Below, piece after piece: positions 24,908 to 34,284 of a stretch of DNA of 64,000 bases. The DNA comes from Streptomyces roseirectus (GTDB lineage Bacteria; Actinomycetota; Actinomycetes; Streptomycetales; Streptomycetaceae), in contig NZ_CP060828.1 in NCBI RefSeq assembly GCF_014489635.1, positions 5,326,501 to 5,390,500 of the forward strand, given 5' to 3'. The notes beneath the pieces were generated by a model. It saw only the letters and a list, made by a program, of their open reading frames with translations, did no database searches and was not told where the DNA came from. The translations under genes were made by a program, and so were the position numbers. Position 1 is the stretch's first letter. Each line of letters opens with the position of its first letter.

Positions 24908-26227
24908 ATGGCTGTGCAGACCATCGCGACCAGCAACGACACCGCTGACAACGCCGCCGAGAACGCCGCTGACACCCCCGTCGACCTCGGTCCCGCCCAA
25001 GCGCTGAGCTGCCGCGAGTGCGGCCACCGCGTCCCCCTCGGCCCCTCCTTCGCCTGCGAGGAGTGCTTCGGCCCCCTGGAGATCGCGTACGACTTCACCT
25101 CGTACGACACCGAGGAACTGCGCGCCCGCATCGAGTCCGGCCCCGCGAACATCTGGCGCTACGCCCCCCTCCTCCCCGTCCCGGCCGACGTCGCCGAGAA
25201 GCCGAACATCAACCCCGGCTGGACGAAACTCGTCAAGGCGGACAACCTCGCGGCCGCCCTCGGCGTCTCCCCGGGCAAGCTGTTCATCAAGGACGACTCC
25301 GGCAACCCCACCCACTCCTTCAAGGACCGCGTCGTCGCCCAGGCGCTGGAGGCGGCGCGCGCGTTCGGGTTCACCACCCTCTCCTGCTCCTCGACCGGCA
25401 ACCTCGCCGGTGCCGTCGGCGCCGCCGCCGCCCGCGCGGGCCTGCGCTCGTGCGTGTTCATCCCGCACGACCTGGAGCAGGGCAAGGTCGTCATGGCCGC
25501 CGTGTACGGGGGCGAGCTGGTCGGCATCGAGGGCAACTACGACGACGTCAACCGCTTCTGCTCCGAGCTGATCGGCGACGCGGCGGGGGAGGGCTGGGGC
25601 TTCGTCAACGTCAACCTGCGGCCGTACTACGCCGAGGGGTCCAAGACGCTGGCGTACGAGATCTGCGAGCAGCTGGGCTGGGAGCTGCCCGACCAGATCG
25701 TCGTCCCGATCGCCTCCGGATCGCAGCTCACGAAGATCGACAAGGGGCTCCAGGAGCTGATCAAGCTGGGGCTCGTCGCGGACAAGCCGTACAAGATCTT
25801 CGGGGCGCAGGCGGAGGGGTGCAGCCCGGTGTCCGTCGCGTACAAGGCGGGGCACGACGTCGTACGGCCGCAGAAGCCGGACACCATCGCCAAGTCGCTG
25901 GCCATCGGGAACCCCGCGGACGGGCCGTACGTGCTCGACATCGCGCGGCGGACCGGGGGTGCGGTGGAGGACGTGACCGACGAGCAGATCGTCGACGCGA
26001 TCAAGCTGCTCGCGCGGACGGAGGGGATCTTCGCGGAGACGGCGGGCGGGGTGACCGTCGGGGTCACGCGCAAGCTGATCGAGGCCGGGGTGCTGGATCC
26101 GTCCCTGACGACGGTCGTGCTGAACACCGGTGACGGCCTCAAGACGCTCGACGCGGTGGCCGGCACCGGCCTCACCGCGACCATCCGTCCGACCCTGGAC
26201 TCCTTCCGAGAGGCTGGCCTCGCATGA
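24908..26227 (+). CDS. metM: Threonine-synthase-like PLP enzyme, probable MetM
   Basis: A 439-residue PLP enzyme of the threonine synthase family. It has a zinc-knuckle N-terminus (CRECG ... CEECF, Cys35/38/50/53) and the PLP lysine in NPTHSFKDRV (Lys139), then SCSSTGNLAGAVGAAAARAGL and IASGSQLTKI. A SAM riboswitch in the leader and a sulfur-carrier gene overlapping its stop (ATGA) argue for methionine, not threonine, biosynthesis. Streptomyces MetM is reported to convert O-phosphohomoserine to homocysteine using the thiocarboxylated carrier MetO, and this gene pair has that arrangement. A plain threonine synthase remains possible. ATG 24908 is chosen for the SD AGAAAGGG 10 bp upstream. Confidence 0.82.
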   Translation: MAVQTIATSNDTADNAAENAADTPVDLGPAQALSCRECGHRVPLGPSFACEECFGPLEIAYDFTSYDTEELRARIESGPANIWRYAPLLPVPADVAEKPNINPGWTKLVKADNLAAALGVSPGKLFIKDDSGNPTHSFKDRVVAQALEAARAFGFTTLSCSSTGNLAGAVGAAAARAGLRSCVFIPHDLEQGKVVMAAVYGGELVGIEGNYDDVNRFCSELIGDAAGEGWGFVNVNLRPYYAEGSKTLAYEICEQLGWELPDQIVVPIASGSQLTKIDKGLQELIKLGLVADKPYKIFGAQAEGCSPVSVAYKAGHDVVRPQKPDTIAKSLAIGNPADGPYVLDIARRTGGAVEDVTDEQIVDAIKLLARTEGIFAETAGGVTVGVTRKLIEAGVLDPSLTTVVLNTGDGLKTLDAVAGTGLTATIRPTLDSFREAGLA

Positions 26228-26499
26228 GCGTCACTGTTCGTATCCCGACCATCCTCCGCACCTACACGGGCGGGCAGGCCGAGGTGAGCGCCGAGGGCGG
26301 GACCCTCGGGGAGGTCATCGCGGACCTGGAGAAGAACCACACGGGGATCTCGGCGCGGGTCCTGGACGACCAGGGGAAGCTGCGGCGGTTCGTCAACGTG
26401 TACGTCAACGACGACGACGTGCGGTTCGAGCAGGGGCTCGACACGGCGACCCCGGACGGCGCGGGCGTCTCGATCATCCCGGCGGTCGCGGGCGGCTGA
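26224..26499 (+). CDS. metO: Sulfur-carrier protein of ThiS/MoaD fold, probable MetO
   Basis: A 91-residue ubiquitin-like carrier ending in Gly-Gly (PAVAGG), the terminus that is adenylated and thiocarboxylated. The fold signature is SVTVRIPTILRTYTGGQAEV, FVNVYVNDDDVRFEQGLDT and GAGVSIIPAVAGG. It overlaps the metM stop by 4 bp, so the two are translationally coupled under one riboswitch. In this setting it would deliver sulfur to homocysteine synthesis; CysO-type cysteine synthesis is the main alternative. Confidence 0.85.
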   Translation: MSVTVRIPTILRTYTGGQAEVSAEGGTLGEVIADLEKNHTGISARVLDDQGKLRRFVNVYVNDDDVRFEQGLDTATPDGAGVSIIPAVAGG

Positions 26500-26548
26500 G
26501 CCTTACCTCCAGTAACCCTCAGTAAGGTAAATTACCCACTGTTCATCG

Positions 26549-26584
26549 AATTGCCCCCTCCGCTCGGAAGCGGAGGGGGCAATT
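26549..26584 (+). terminator. Strong terminator after metM-metO
   Basis: A perfect 16-bp stem (AATTGCCCCCTCCGCT with its complement) closes on a CGGA tetraloop and is followed by a T-containing stretch. The rest of the 440-bp gap to the cold shock gene is relatively AT-rich and presumably holds its promoter and a long leader; no gene was recognised there. Confidence 0.9.
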
Positions 26585-26939
26585 CTGTGTGATTGAACGC
26601 GGTAGGGTTGGGGAACCCGCTTCCGCTTCTCCTGTCGGCGGCCCTTGATTTCTGCCTTACACCCGACAAGAAGTAGCCAAAGTGTGCGCCTCTTGCGTGG
26701 CATTTACGGCATTTGTCCGGCCCGACTTGCCCTGAATTCTGGTGAATTCTCGCCACATTCCGGATCGTGTGCGTCCAGAATTCTCGTCCGATTGACCTGT
26801 TGCAGACGGCAGTTGGACAGATACATTCAGCCGCGGTCGACGCGTTCCGGCGCACGCCCCCAATCGACTGGGGGGTGAGGTCTGACCCGGATCCACGAAG
26901 TGTGGATCTGCGCAAGGGCCAGTAATAGGGGAGTTAGGC

Positions 26940-27143
26940 ATGGCTCAGGGCACCGTCAAGTGGTTCAACGCGGAGAAGGGGTACGGCTTCATCGCGGTCG
27001 ACGGTGGTGCGGACGTATTCGTCCACTACAGCGCCATTCAGATGGACGGCTACCGCACCCTCGAAGAGGGCCAGCGCGTCGAGTTCGAGATCTCACAGGG
27101 CCAGAAAGGCCCACAGGCCGATATGGTCCGCGTCACCGCCTGA
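26940..27143 (+). CDS. CspA-type cold shock protein
   Basis: A 67-residue single OB-fold protein. RNP1 is KGYGFIAV and RNP2 is DVFVHYSAI, preceded by the typical [14 protein letters not shown]. It binds single-stranded nucleic acids as an RNA chaperone. In S. coelicolor a cold shock gene of this type also lies just before groEL2. A long non-coding leader (about 350 bp from the metO terminator) suggests post-transcriptional control, as in other csp genes. Confidence 0.96.
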   Translation: MAQGTVKWFNAEKGYGFIAVDGGADVFVHYSAIQMDGYRTLEEGQRVEFEISQGQKGPQADMVRVTA

Positions 27144-27160
27144 ACGAACATTCCACCAGG

Positions 27161-27192
27161 AGACCCGCATCTGTCCAGGGTGCGGGTCTTTT
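27161..27192 (+). terminator. Intrinsic terminator of the cold shock gene
   Basis: AGACCCGCA (27161-27169) pairs with TGCGGGTCT (27181-27189) across an 11-nt loop and runs into TTTT, a rare canonical rho-independent form for this genome. Confidence 0.9.
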
Positions 27193-27199
27193 GGCATGT

Positions 27200-27395
27200 G
27201 CCGCCGCCGCACCCGAAGTCTGTTAGGGACGCGGGGCTGTACCGATCAGCGGCTCCGCCGCAGGGCGCGACCAGCCACAACGGCGCCGCACCCGTAGTCC
27301 TTCAGGGGCGCGGGGAACTGCGCGAACGGCCACGACGCACCCGCACCCGCCGACGAACCCCAGGCACCCCCACGATCCGCGCCCCACCCCCCTCC
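27200..27395. repeat. Second copy of the dispersed repeat
   Basis: About 170 bp matches 20880-21075 closely: GGCTGTACCGATC, GCGGCTCCGCCGCAGGGCGC, CGCACCCGTAGTCCTT, GGGGCGCGGGGAACTGCGCG and the flank GCCGACGAACCCCAGGCACC. The two copies lie about 6.3 kb apart and both precede strongly expressed genes in the same orientation. Confidence 0.75.
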
Positions 27396-27419
27396 AGGAC
27401 CTGATCCCACCCATACGGC

Positions 27420-29234
<1,815 letters not shown>

Positions 29235-29276
29235 TCCTCTGCTCGCGCAAGAGCGGAAGATCGGCAGGACAACGCA

Positions 29277-29308
29277 GAGGGCGGTACCCCAACTGGGGTG
29301 CCGCCCTC
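29277..29308. terminator. Bidirectional terminator after groEL2
   Basis: GAGGGCGGTACCCC (29277-29290) pairs with GGGGTGCCGCCCTC (29295-29308), with one G-T mismatch and a 4-nt loop, between convergent groEL2 and the ECF-linked gene. Confidence 0.85.
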
Positions 29309-29314
29309 GGGCGT

Positions 29315-29812
29315 TCAGCTTTTGTCGGGCACGCAGGGCACGAACTTCCCGTCGTCCTCCCGCACCCAGACGACATACGGCGCGACGCCCTCGCTCTTCA
29401 GCGTCACCTTCCACGCCAGGTACTTCCGGACGGCCTTGTCGGGCCCGGTCGTGTTCTCGACCCACTCCGGCATCGGATCCCCGGGATCGTCCGCGCACGT
29501 CCCGCTCGCGACGTCGACGGCCATCCCGCCCCGCCTGATCTCCTCCGGCACGGACACCAGCCGCAGCGCGACCTCCTCTCCCCCCGCCTCCTTCACGGAC
29601 AGCGTCACACTGCCGTCCGAGTTCTTCTCGACGGCGTACGCGGCGGAGTCGGACGACGTCGGCAGCACCGCCCATCCCACGGCGACGGCCGCGCAGACCG
29701 CCCCCGCGAGCAGCCCCCGCCGCACCACCCGACGCCGGACCGGCACACGAGCGACGTCCCGCAGGACGGCGTCCCTCTTCAGCTCGTCGAGCAACCTCTC
29801 CTCGAAGCTCAT
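29315..29812 (-). CDS. Single-span membrane protein paired with ECF sigma, possible anti-sigma
   Basis: A 165-residue protein: a short cytoplasmic N-terminus (MSFEERLLDELKRDAVLRDVARVPVRRRVVRRG), a membrane span (LLAGAVCAAVAVGWAVLP, about residues 34-51), and a roughly 110-residue extracellular part with two Cys. Its ATG overlaps the sigma factor stop (ATGA), the usual coupling of an ECF sigma with its regulator. No zinc-binding anti-sigma motif is visible, so the anti-sigma role is inferred from context. Confidence 0.7.
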   Translation of the reverse strand: MSFEERLLDELKRDAVLRDVARVPVRRRVVRRGLLAGAVCAAVAVGWAVLPTSSDSAAYAVEKNSDGSVTLSVKEAGGEEVALRLVSVPEEIRRGGMAVDVASGTCADDPGDPMPEWVENTTGPDKAVRKYLAWKVTLKSEGVAPYVVWVREDDGKFVPCVPDKS

Positions 29813-30387
29813 GCCCCACCTCCCACGGTCCGCACTTCGGCCTGTTCCACGACGATGTCGTCCCCGCGCAGCGTCTTGCGCGCCCGGTGCAGCCGCACCC
29901 GCGCCGTGACCTGCCGTATCCCCAACGCGGCGGCGGCCTCCCCGACGCTCAGCTGATCGACGGCGACCAACTCCATGACGGCCCGCTCCCCCTCGGGCAG
30001 CCCGGCGAGCACTTCCAGCGCCCGCCGCCCCGGCCTCTCCGCGTCCAACTGGTCCTCCAGCCGCGCGATGTCGTCCGCGTCCAGCAGCCGCCGCCCCGAC
30101 ACCCGCCGCACCCGCTCGGCCTCCCGGGCGACGCGCCGGTACTCGGACGAGACGACATTCCGAGCGATCCCATACAGCCAGGCGGTCTCACTCCCCAACC
30201 GAGCCCGATACGTATGCCCCGAATCCAGCACGGCCAGAAACACCTCGGCCACCAGATCCGCCACGGTGTGCGGATCATCAACCCGCCGAGCCACGAACCG
30301 GGTCACAGCCCCCACATGCCGCCGATAGAACCCCTCCAACACCTCCGGATCACTGAGCCCACCCCGTCTCGTTCCCGTCCCACCCAC
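29809..30387 (-). CDS. ECF-type RNA polymerase sigma factor
   Basis: A 192-residue ECF sigma factor. Region 2 reads FYRRHVGAVTRFVARRVDDPHTVADLVAEVFLAVL ... TAWLYGIARNVVSSEYRR, and region 4 reads LPEGERAVMELVAVDQLSVGEAAAALGIRQVTARVRLHRARKTLR. The GTG at 30387 follows AAGGAGGCGCCT, an excellent ribosome binding site, and it sets the start inside a much longer open frame that belongs to other genes. It is coupled to the downstream membrane protein gene. Confidence 0.9.
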   Translation of the reverse strand: MGGTGTRRGGLSDPEVLEGFYRRHVGAVTRFVARRVDDPHTVADLVAEVFLAVLDSGHTYRARLGSETAWLYGIARNVVSSEYRRVAREAERVRRVSGRRLLDADDIARLEDQLDAERPGRRALEVLAGLPEGERAVMELVAVDQLSVGEAAAALGIRQVTARVRLHRARKTLRGDDIVVEQAEVRTVGGGA

Positions 30388-30419
30388 AGGCGCCTCCTTC
30401 AAGTCGGGCGGTACGTCTG

Positions 30420-30905
30420 TTAGTTGGCGGGGAGGGGCGGGAGCGTTACAACTCCTGCTCCGGAGCCGAGAGGAACCCGGATGCCTGCTTCCCAGGGAAC
30501 GGAACGGACCTGCTGGTAACGGCCGTTGAGGGGTTCGCTGTGCACGGTGGACGAGGCGCTGTTCCGGTCGACGAGGAGGTAGACGGGAATTCCGGCCTCC
30601 GCGTACCCGAACGGCTTGTCGAGGCGGGCGCGTTGGTTGGTGTGGTGGTCGCGAGAGGTGATCTCCAGGGCCAGCAGTACGCCGCTGGGGTCGGCCCAGT
30701 CGCCCTGCCCGGCGAAGTGCCCGGACGGTGCGAGGACCCCGTCCGGGACGTAACGCCCCTCGCCGTCGGCCTCTGTCCTGAGGCCGACCCCGGGGCAGAG
30801 GTCGTGACCGGGGCACAGGGCCAGGAACCGGCGCGGCAGCCACATGCGGAGGCAGGCGTGCGTGCCGTCCCCGAAGGCCCTGATCTCCAGCTCGCCCTTG
30901 TTCAT
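30420..30905 (-). CDS. Uma2-family putative endonuclease-fold protein, short N-terminus
   Basis: A 161-residue protein of the Uma2 (PF05685) PD-(D/E)XK-like fold. Recognisable are YVPDGVLAP, GVLLALEITSRDHHTNQRARLDKPFGYAEAGIPVYLLVDR and the C-terminal beta segment. The usual N-terminal 20-30 residues with the EL(I/V)xGE motif appear missing or reduced to GELEIRAFG, so the catalytic set may be incomplete. ATG 30905 overlaps the stop of the upstream HTH gene (ATGA). Uma2 genes are abundant in Streptomyces without assigned roles. Confidence 0.7.
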   Translation of the reverse strand: MNKGELEIRAFGDGTHACLRMWLPRRFLALCPGHDLCPGVGLRTEADGEGRYVPDGVLAPSGHFAGQGDWADPSGVLLALEITSRDHHTNQRARLDKPFGYAEAGIPVYLLVDRNSASSTVHSEPLNGRYQQVRSVPWEAGIRVPLGSGAGVVTLPPLPAN

Positions 30906-31746
30906 GCCTTTGCCCGATGCGACGCCATCGCCTTGCGGATCGCGTTCGCGCGGGCGTGGATCTTGTGGGCGTGCGGGGATCCTGCGGGCGTCGGAGGCAC
31001 GTCCCCGCACGCCCGGCACATGCCCCCGGGCAACGCCTCAGGTGCCCCCGGCGCCCCACACTCCGAGCACTCCAGCATCCGCAGGGGAGCGACCGGTGTG
31101 ACCGGAATCGGTGGGAGTTTGTCGGTGAGGCGGCGTTGGAGGAGGGCGGCGGGGGAGTGGATGGGGGAGGGGAGGCCGGCGGTGAGGGTGGTGCGGATGG
31201 TTTCCTCTCCGGCGCCGCGGGCGAACCACTCGTCCACCAGCGGAGCGAGACGGGCGCACTCGGCGGCGGAGAGGGACAGCGAGGGCGTGGCACGGCCCAG
31301 CGCGGCGAGGAGGATGACGGCGCGGGAACGGGTGGGCGGCGAGGGCTCCTCACCCGGCACATCCCCCCCCGCGTGAACGCGGCCCACCACTCGTCCCCCC
31401 GCGCGGCCCGGCTGAACCACGTCCGAGTGACCCAGTGCTCGGTCCCGCACTCGGAGACGACCCGCTCCCGTCCCCGCCTCAAGTGCCCGGCGATCTGGAT
31501 CCGGTTGAGCGAGGTCCGCAGCGCGCACTGCCCGTACGGCGTCGTCTTGGCCAGCGTCTTGACGGACATGTCCGCCCCGTCGGGAAGCCGGTCGATGTAC
31601 GCGGCGATGGCGGCATCACGGGGATGCAGATGCCCGAAATCCACGCCCTCGCCCCGGCGTTGGCCAGGAGCGGTCCGCTTCCCGTAACCCGGCTTGGCCA
31701 TGGGGTGCGCGGGCAGGACGGGGGTACTACAGTTGGCCTCAGCCAT
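30902..31746 (-). pseudogene. HTH-domain protein, frameshifted at a G8 tract
   Basis: The N-terminal part in one frame (MAEANCSTPVLPAHPMAKPGYGKRTAPGQ ... DAAIAAYIDRLPDGADMSVKTLAKTTPYGQCALRTSLNRIQIAGHLRRG ... WWAAFTRG) is a winged-helix protein of a common Streptomyces family. The rest (DVPGEEPSPPTRSRAVILLAALGR ... ECSECGAPGAPEALPGGMCRACG, zinc-ribbon-like) continues in another frame. The switch is at eight C's on the plus strand (31363-31370). Nine or six G's on the coding strand would restore one reading frame of about 280 residues. It may be a true pseudogene, a slippage switch or a sequencing error. Confidence 0.75.
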
Positions 31747-31788
31747 GGGAGAGCCCTTCGTGCTAGGAATGGGCAGCTCCGGTGGTCA

Positions 31789-31824
31789 GACCCCCGCAGA
31801 TGTTGTGAGCATCTGACGGGGGTC
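31789..31824. promoter_or_regulatory. Stable hairpin in the 5' leader of the HTH gene
   Basis: GACCCCCGCAGATG (31789-31802) pairs with CATCTG plus CGGGGGTC (31810-31824) with one bulged A and a 7-nt loop, 43 bp upstream of the HTH gene start on the minus strand. It could be an attenuator or operator. The rest of the 320-bp gap to 32066 shows no gene; a smaller GGCGGGT/ACCCGCC hairpin lies near 31956-31973. Confidence 0.45.
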
Positions 31825-32066
31825 GAAGCGTTCCGGAGCTTGTTAAGTGTGACAACCGCCGCTGTTTCTGCGCGTTTCCGCAGCGATGGGAGCACCGTAG
31901 AGCCAACTGACGTTCCGTCGCAACCTGAACGCGAAAAGTCAACTGGCGGGGTGGGAGGGCGGGTTGAGACCCGCCACCCATTCAAAAAAAGACAGCTCAA
32001 CCCTCGAAGCTCAAACGTCAGGTTCACGTACTGAACAGGGAGACGCCCGCGACGACGCCGTGGGAA

Positions 32067-32699
32067 GTGGCCGTGGCGCAGGCCGAGGTGACGGGGCTGC
32101 TGATCCGTTACACGCAGGCGCCGATCGTGAGGAAGGCAAGGGTCCGTGGCGTTCTGCCGGGGCCCGACGGCACGGCGGTGGTGCGTGTCGCGGTCGGTGG
32201 GCGGAAGACGGTCGCCGGTGGTCTGCACGCCGTCTACGAGATGCCGCTCTTCCGGCAGGACGAGACGCTGGGCCCGTGGGAGGTCGTCAGCTGGGTCCGG
32301 CACGAGGCGGGCGGGGTGCGGATCTACTCCTCCAGCCAGGTGGACGACGTCCTCGGCGCCCCGCTGATCCGGCTCTCCGGAGACGTGCCGTCCGGCAAGG
32401 AACGGCTGGAGGACCGAGCGCACACGCTGCTGACCGCGCTGAGCTGTCCGGCGCCGGGGTACGAGGAGCGGGAGAGCGCCGAGTCGCTGCTCGTCGGCTT
32501 TCTGTATCTGGGCGAGGCGCGGATGCGGTTGTACGTACGTCATCAGGACGATCAGGGGGTGATCGCCTGCGACGTGCGGCTCGCGCAGGCGGGACCGGCC
32601 GTGATCGCGGAGGTGTTCTCCCGGTCGCGGGAGCGGGAGTTGTGGGAAGCGCCGGGGGAGGACCCGCACTGCCGGGCGACGGTGGACCTGACGCACTGA
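32067..32699 (+). CDS. Hypothetical protein
   Basis: A 210-residue protein I do not recognise. It starts GTG (MAVAQAEVTGLLIRYTQ), has mixed alpha/beta character, and contains AVYEMPLFRQDETLGPWEVVSWVRHEAGGVRIYSS, ESLLVGFLYLGEARMRLYVRH and VIAEVFSRSRERELWE. There is no signal peptide, membrane span or repeat. Codon bias is normal for the genome, and a terminator follows the stop directly, so it is likely a real single gene. The exact start is uncertain because no strong ribosome binding site is visible. Confidence 0.6.
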   Translation: MAVAQAEVTGLLIRYTQAPIVRKARVRGVLPGPDGTAVVRVAVGGRKTVAGGLHAVYEMPLFRQDETLGPWEVVSWVRHEAGGVRIYSSSQVDDVLGAPLIRLSGDVPSGKERLEDRAHTLLTALSCPAPGYEERESAESLLVGFLYLGEARMRLYVRHQDDQGVIACDVRLAQAGPAVIAEVFSRSRERELWEAPGEDPHCRATVDLTH

Positions 32700-32703
32700 C
32701 GGA

Positions 32704-32728
32704 GGGGGCCGGGGTGTTCCCGGCCCCC
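32704..32728. terminator. Bidirectional GC-rich terminator
   Basis: GGGGGCCGGG pairs with CCCGGCCCCC across a 5-nt loop, between the convergent hypothetical and SGNH hydrolase genes. Confidence 0.8.
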
Positions 32729-32741
32729 CGAGGCTCAAGCG

Positions 32742-33785
32742 TCAGCGTTCGAGCAACGCGATCCGGATGGCGCGCTCGACGTGGTTGGCGGTGTTGGCGT
32801 ACCCGTCCCCGTTCGGGTGGACCAGCGTCACGCGCTTGCCGATGAGGCCGCAGTGCAGCTTCGCGGCGGGCAGCGACGCGGGCCAGTACTCGGCGGCGTC
32901 CCCGCAGATCCCCTCGACCCACTTCTCGTCGGCGGGCTGGCAGGCGTCGTGGCCGACGCTGGAGGAGTAGACGTCGACGTAGCGGTCACCGAAGAAGTCC
33001 GTGACGGTCTGGATCGTCTGGTTGAGCCTCTTGAGGACGTCCTCGCGGAGCCAGTCGACGTCGGCGTGGGTGGTCAGGCCGAGTTCGGTGGGGAGGAGGC
33101 GGTTGCACTCGCTGCCGTCCTCCGGCAGGACGGCCGGGTAACCGACGGTGATGATCTTGGCGTTGGGGGCGGCGGTGTGCACCTGCGCCAGCATCTCGAT
33201 GTACTCGCCCTGGACCCGGGCGAGCTTGTCCTGGATGCTCTCCTCCCCCTCCGGGGGGTTGGTGTAGTACTCGCGGCAGGACCCGTTGCGGGCCCCCTCC
33301 TCGACGCACTTGGCGAGGATGTCCCCGAACGGCAGGCTGTTCCCGCCGACGCCGATGGTGACGACGTCGGTGTCGGCGTCGAGGTTGGCCCGCTTGACCT
33401 GCGTGTCGACCTCGGCCCACCCGCCCTCGGGCGGCTGCACGGGGCTGATCGGCGTCTGCTTGGTCTCGCCGATGTTCTTGATGGTGGCGTTGCCGCAGCT
33501 GACGTTGGTCAGGTGGACGGCCTTGCCGGGCGGGAACTCCTCCAACTCCCGCTCGACCAGCCCGGGATACGCCCCGGATGTCCGATCGCACCCGTCCCGC
33601 GCCGGATCCCCCAGCGCGGGCAGCGGGTCCCCGACGAACCCGCCGGCGGTGTACGAGTCGCCGAGCGCGGCCCACTCGTACTGGTCGGCGGCGTTGGCCG
33701 CCCCCGAGGGCAGCAGCGCGGCAGCGGTGAGCGCCAGTCCCACGGCCAACACCCGGGCGTGCGGCCTGAACACAGAACGTCGCAT
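32742..33785 (-). CDS. Secreted SGNH/GDSL hydrolase
   Basis: A 347-residue secreted esterase/lipase-like protein. A signal peptide (MRRSVFRPHARVLAVGLALTAAALLPSGAANA) is followed by block I WAALGDSYTAGG with the catalytic Ser, then GNSLPFGD (block III Gly/Asn region), and near the C-terminus LVHPNGDGYANTANHV, with Asp-x-x-His replaced by an NxxxH-like arrangement (HPNGDGY). Six or more Cys suggest disulfides, as in Streptomyces SGNH lipases. Substrate unknown. Confidence 0.88.
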   Translation of the reverse strand: MRRSVFRPHARVLAVGLALTAAALLPSGAANAADQYEWAALGDSYTAGGFVGDPLPALGDPARDGCDRTSGAYPGLVERELEEFPPGKAVHLTNVSCGNATIKNIGETKQTPISPVQPPEGGWAEVDTQVKRANLDADTDVVTIGVGGNSLPFGDILAKCVEEGARNGSCREYYTNPPEGEESIQDKLARVQGEYIEMLAQVHTAAPNAKIITVGYPAVLPEDGSECNRLLPTELGLTTHADVDWLREDVLKRLNQTIQTVTDFFGDRYVDVYSSSVGHDACQPADEKWVEGICGDAAEYWPASLPAAKLHCGLIGKRVTLVHPNGDGYANTANHVERAIRIALLER

Positions 33786-33920
33786 GGATTCTCCAGACGT
33801 GACGAAGACGGGCGGAACTCGCCCACCAAGATCGTCCAGTCCGCGAGCACCCTCTCCGAATGAATCGGACGAATGCCCCTCGAATGAGCGAATTGGTCAG
33901 ATCGTCATCCGGTAGAACTT

Positions 33921-33955
33921 CGACCCCGCACACTGGAGTTGGGTGTGCGGGGTCG
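33921..33955. terminator. Terminator between small membrane gene and SGNH hydrolase
   Basis: CGACCCCGCACAC pairs perfectly with GTGTGCGGGGTCG across 9 nt, 18 bp after the end of the small membrane protein gene on the minus strand. Confidence 0.8.
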
Positions 33956-33972
33956 TGAAGAGGGGTGCTGGA

Positions 33973-34248
33973 TCAGCGGTGTTGAGTGTTCCGCCGGGCC
34001 AGGAACTCGGCGGCCGCACCGACCAGAAGCGCCAGACTCAGCCCCAGCACACCGGCGTTGATGATCGAGGGCCCCTGGGCCCAGGCCCAGCCGCAGCCGA
34101 CCGCGAAGGCGACGGCCACGGCGATCCGACCGGGTGTCCCGCTGACCGGAAGCAGCGAACGCCGCCCCGCCGCCCGGCGCCGGTACTTGAGCATGACGAT
34201 CACGACGGCGACCAGCACCAGGATGGCCGGCCCTCCAAAGGCGTCCAT
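33973..34248 (-). CDS. Small membrane protein
   Basis: A 91-residue protein with two to three predicted membrane helices: AILVLVAVVIVMLKY, RIAVAVAFAVGCGWAW and NAGVLGLSLALLVGAAAEFL, with an Arg-rich loop between the first two (KYRRRAAGRRS). I recognise no family. It lies 36 bp after the secreted protein gene on the same strand and ends before a strong terminator, so the two probably form one transcript. Confidence 0.65.
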   Translation of the reverse strand: MDAFGGPAILVLVAVVIVMLKYRRRAAGRRSLLPVSGTPGRIAVAVAFAVGCGWAWAQGPSIINAGVLGLSLALLVGAAAEFLARRNTQHR

Positions 34249-34284
34249 CGCCCTACCTTTCTGTACGTCCGTGGCACACCGGAC

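Noticed and set aside
26532..26915. ORFs of 80-127 residues on both strands before the cold shock gene
   Set aside because: They overlap the metO terminator and cold shock leader, show no family likeness and conflict with one another.
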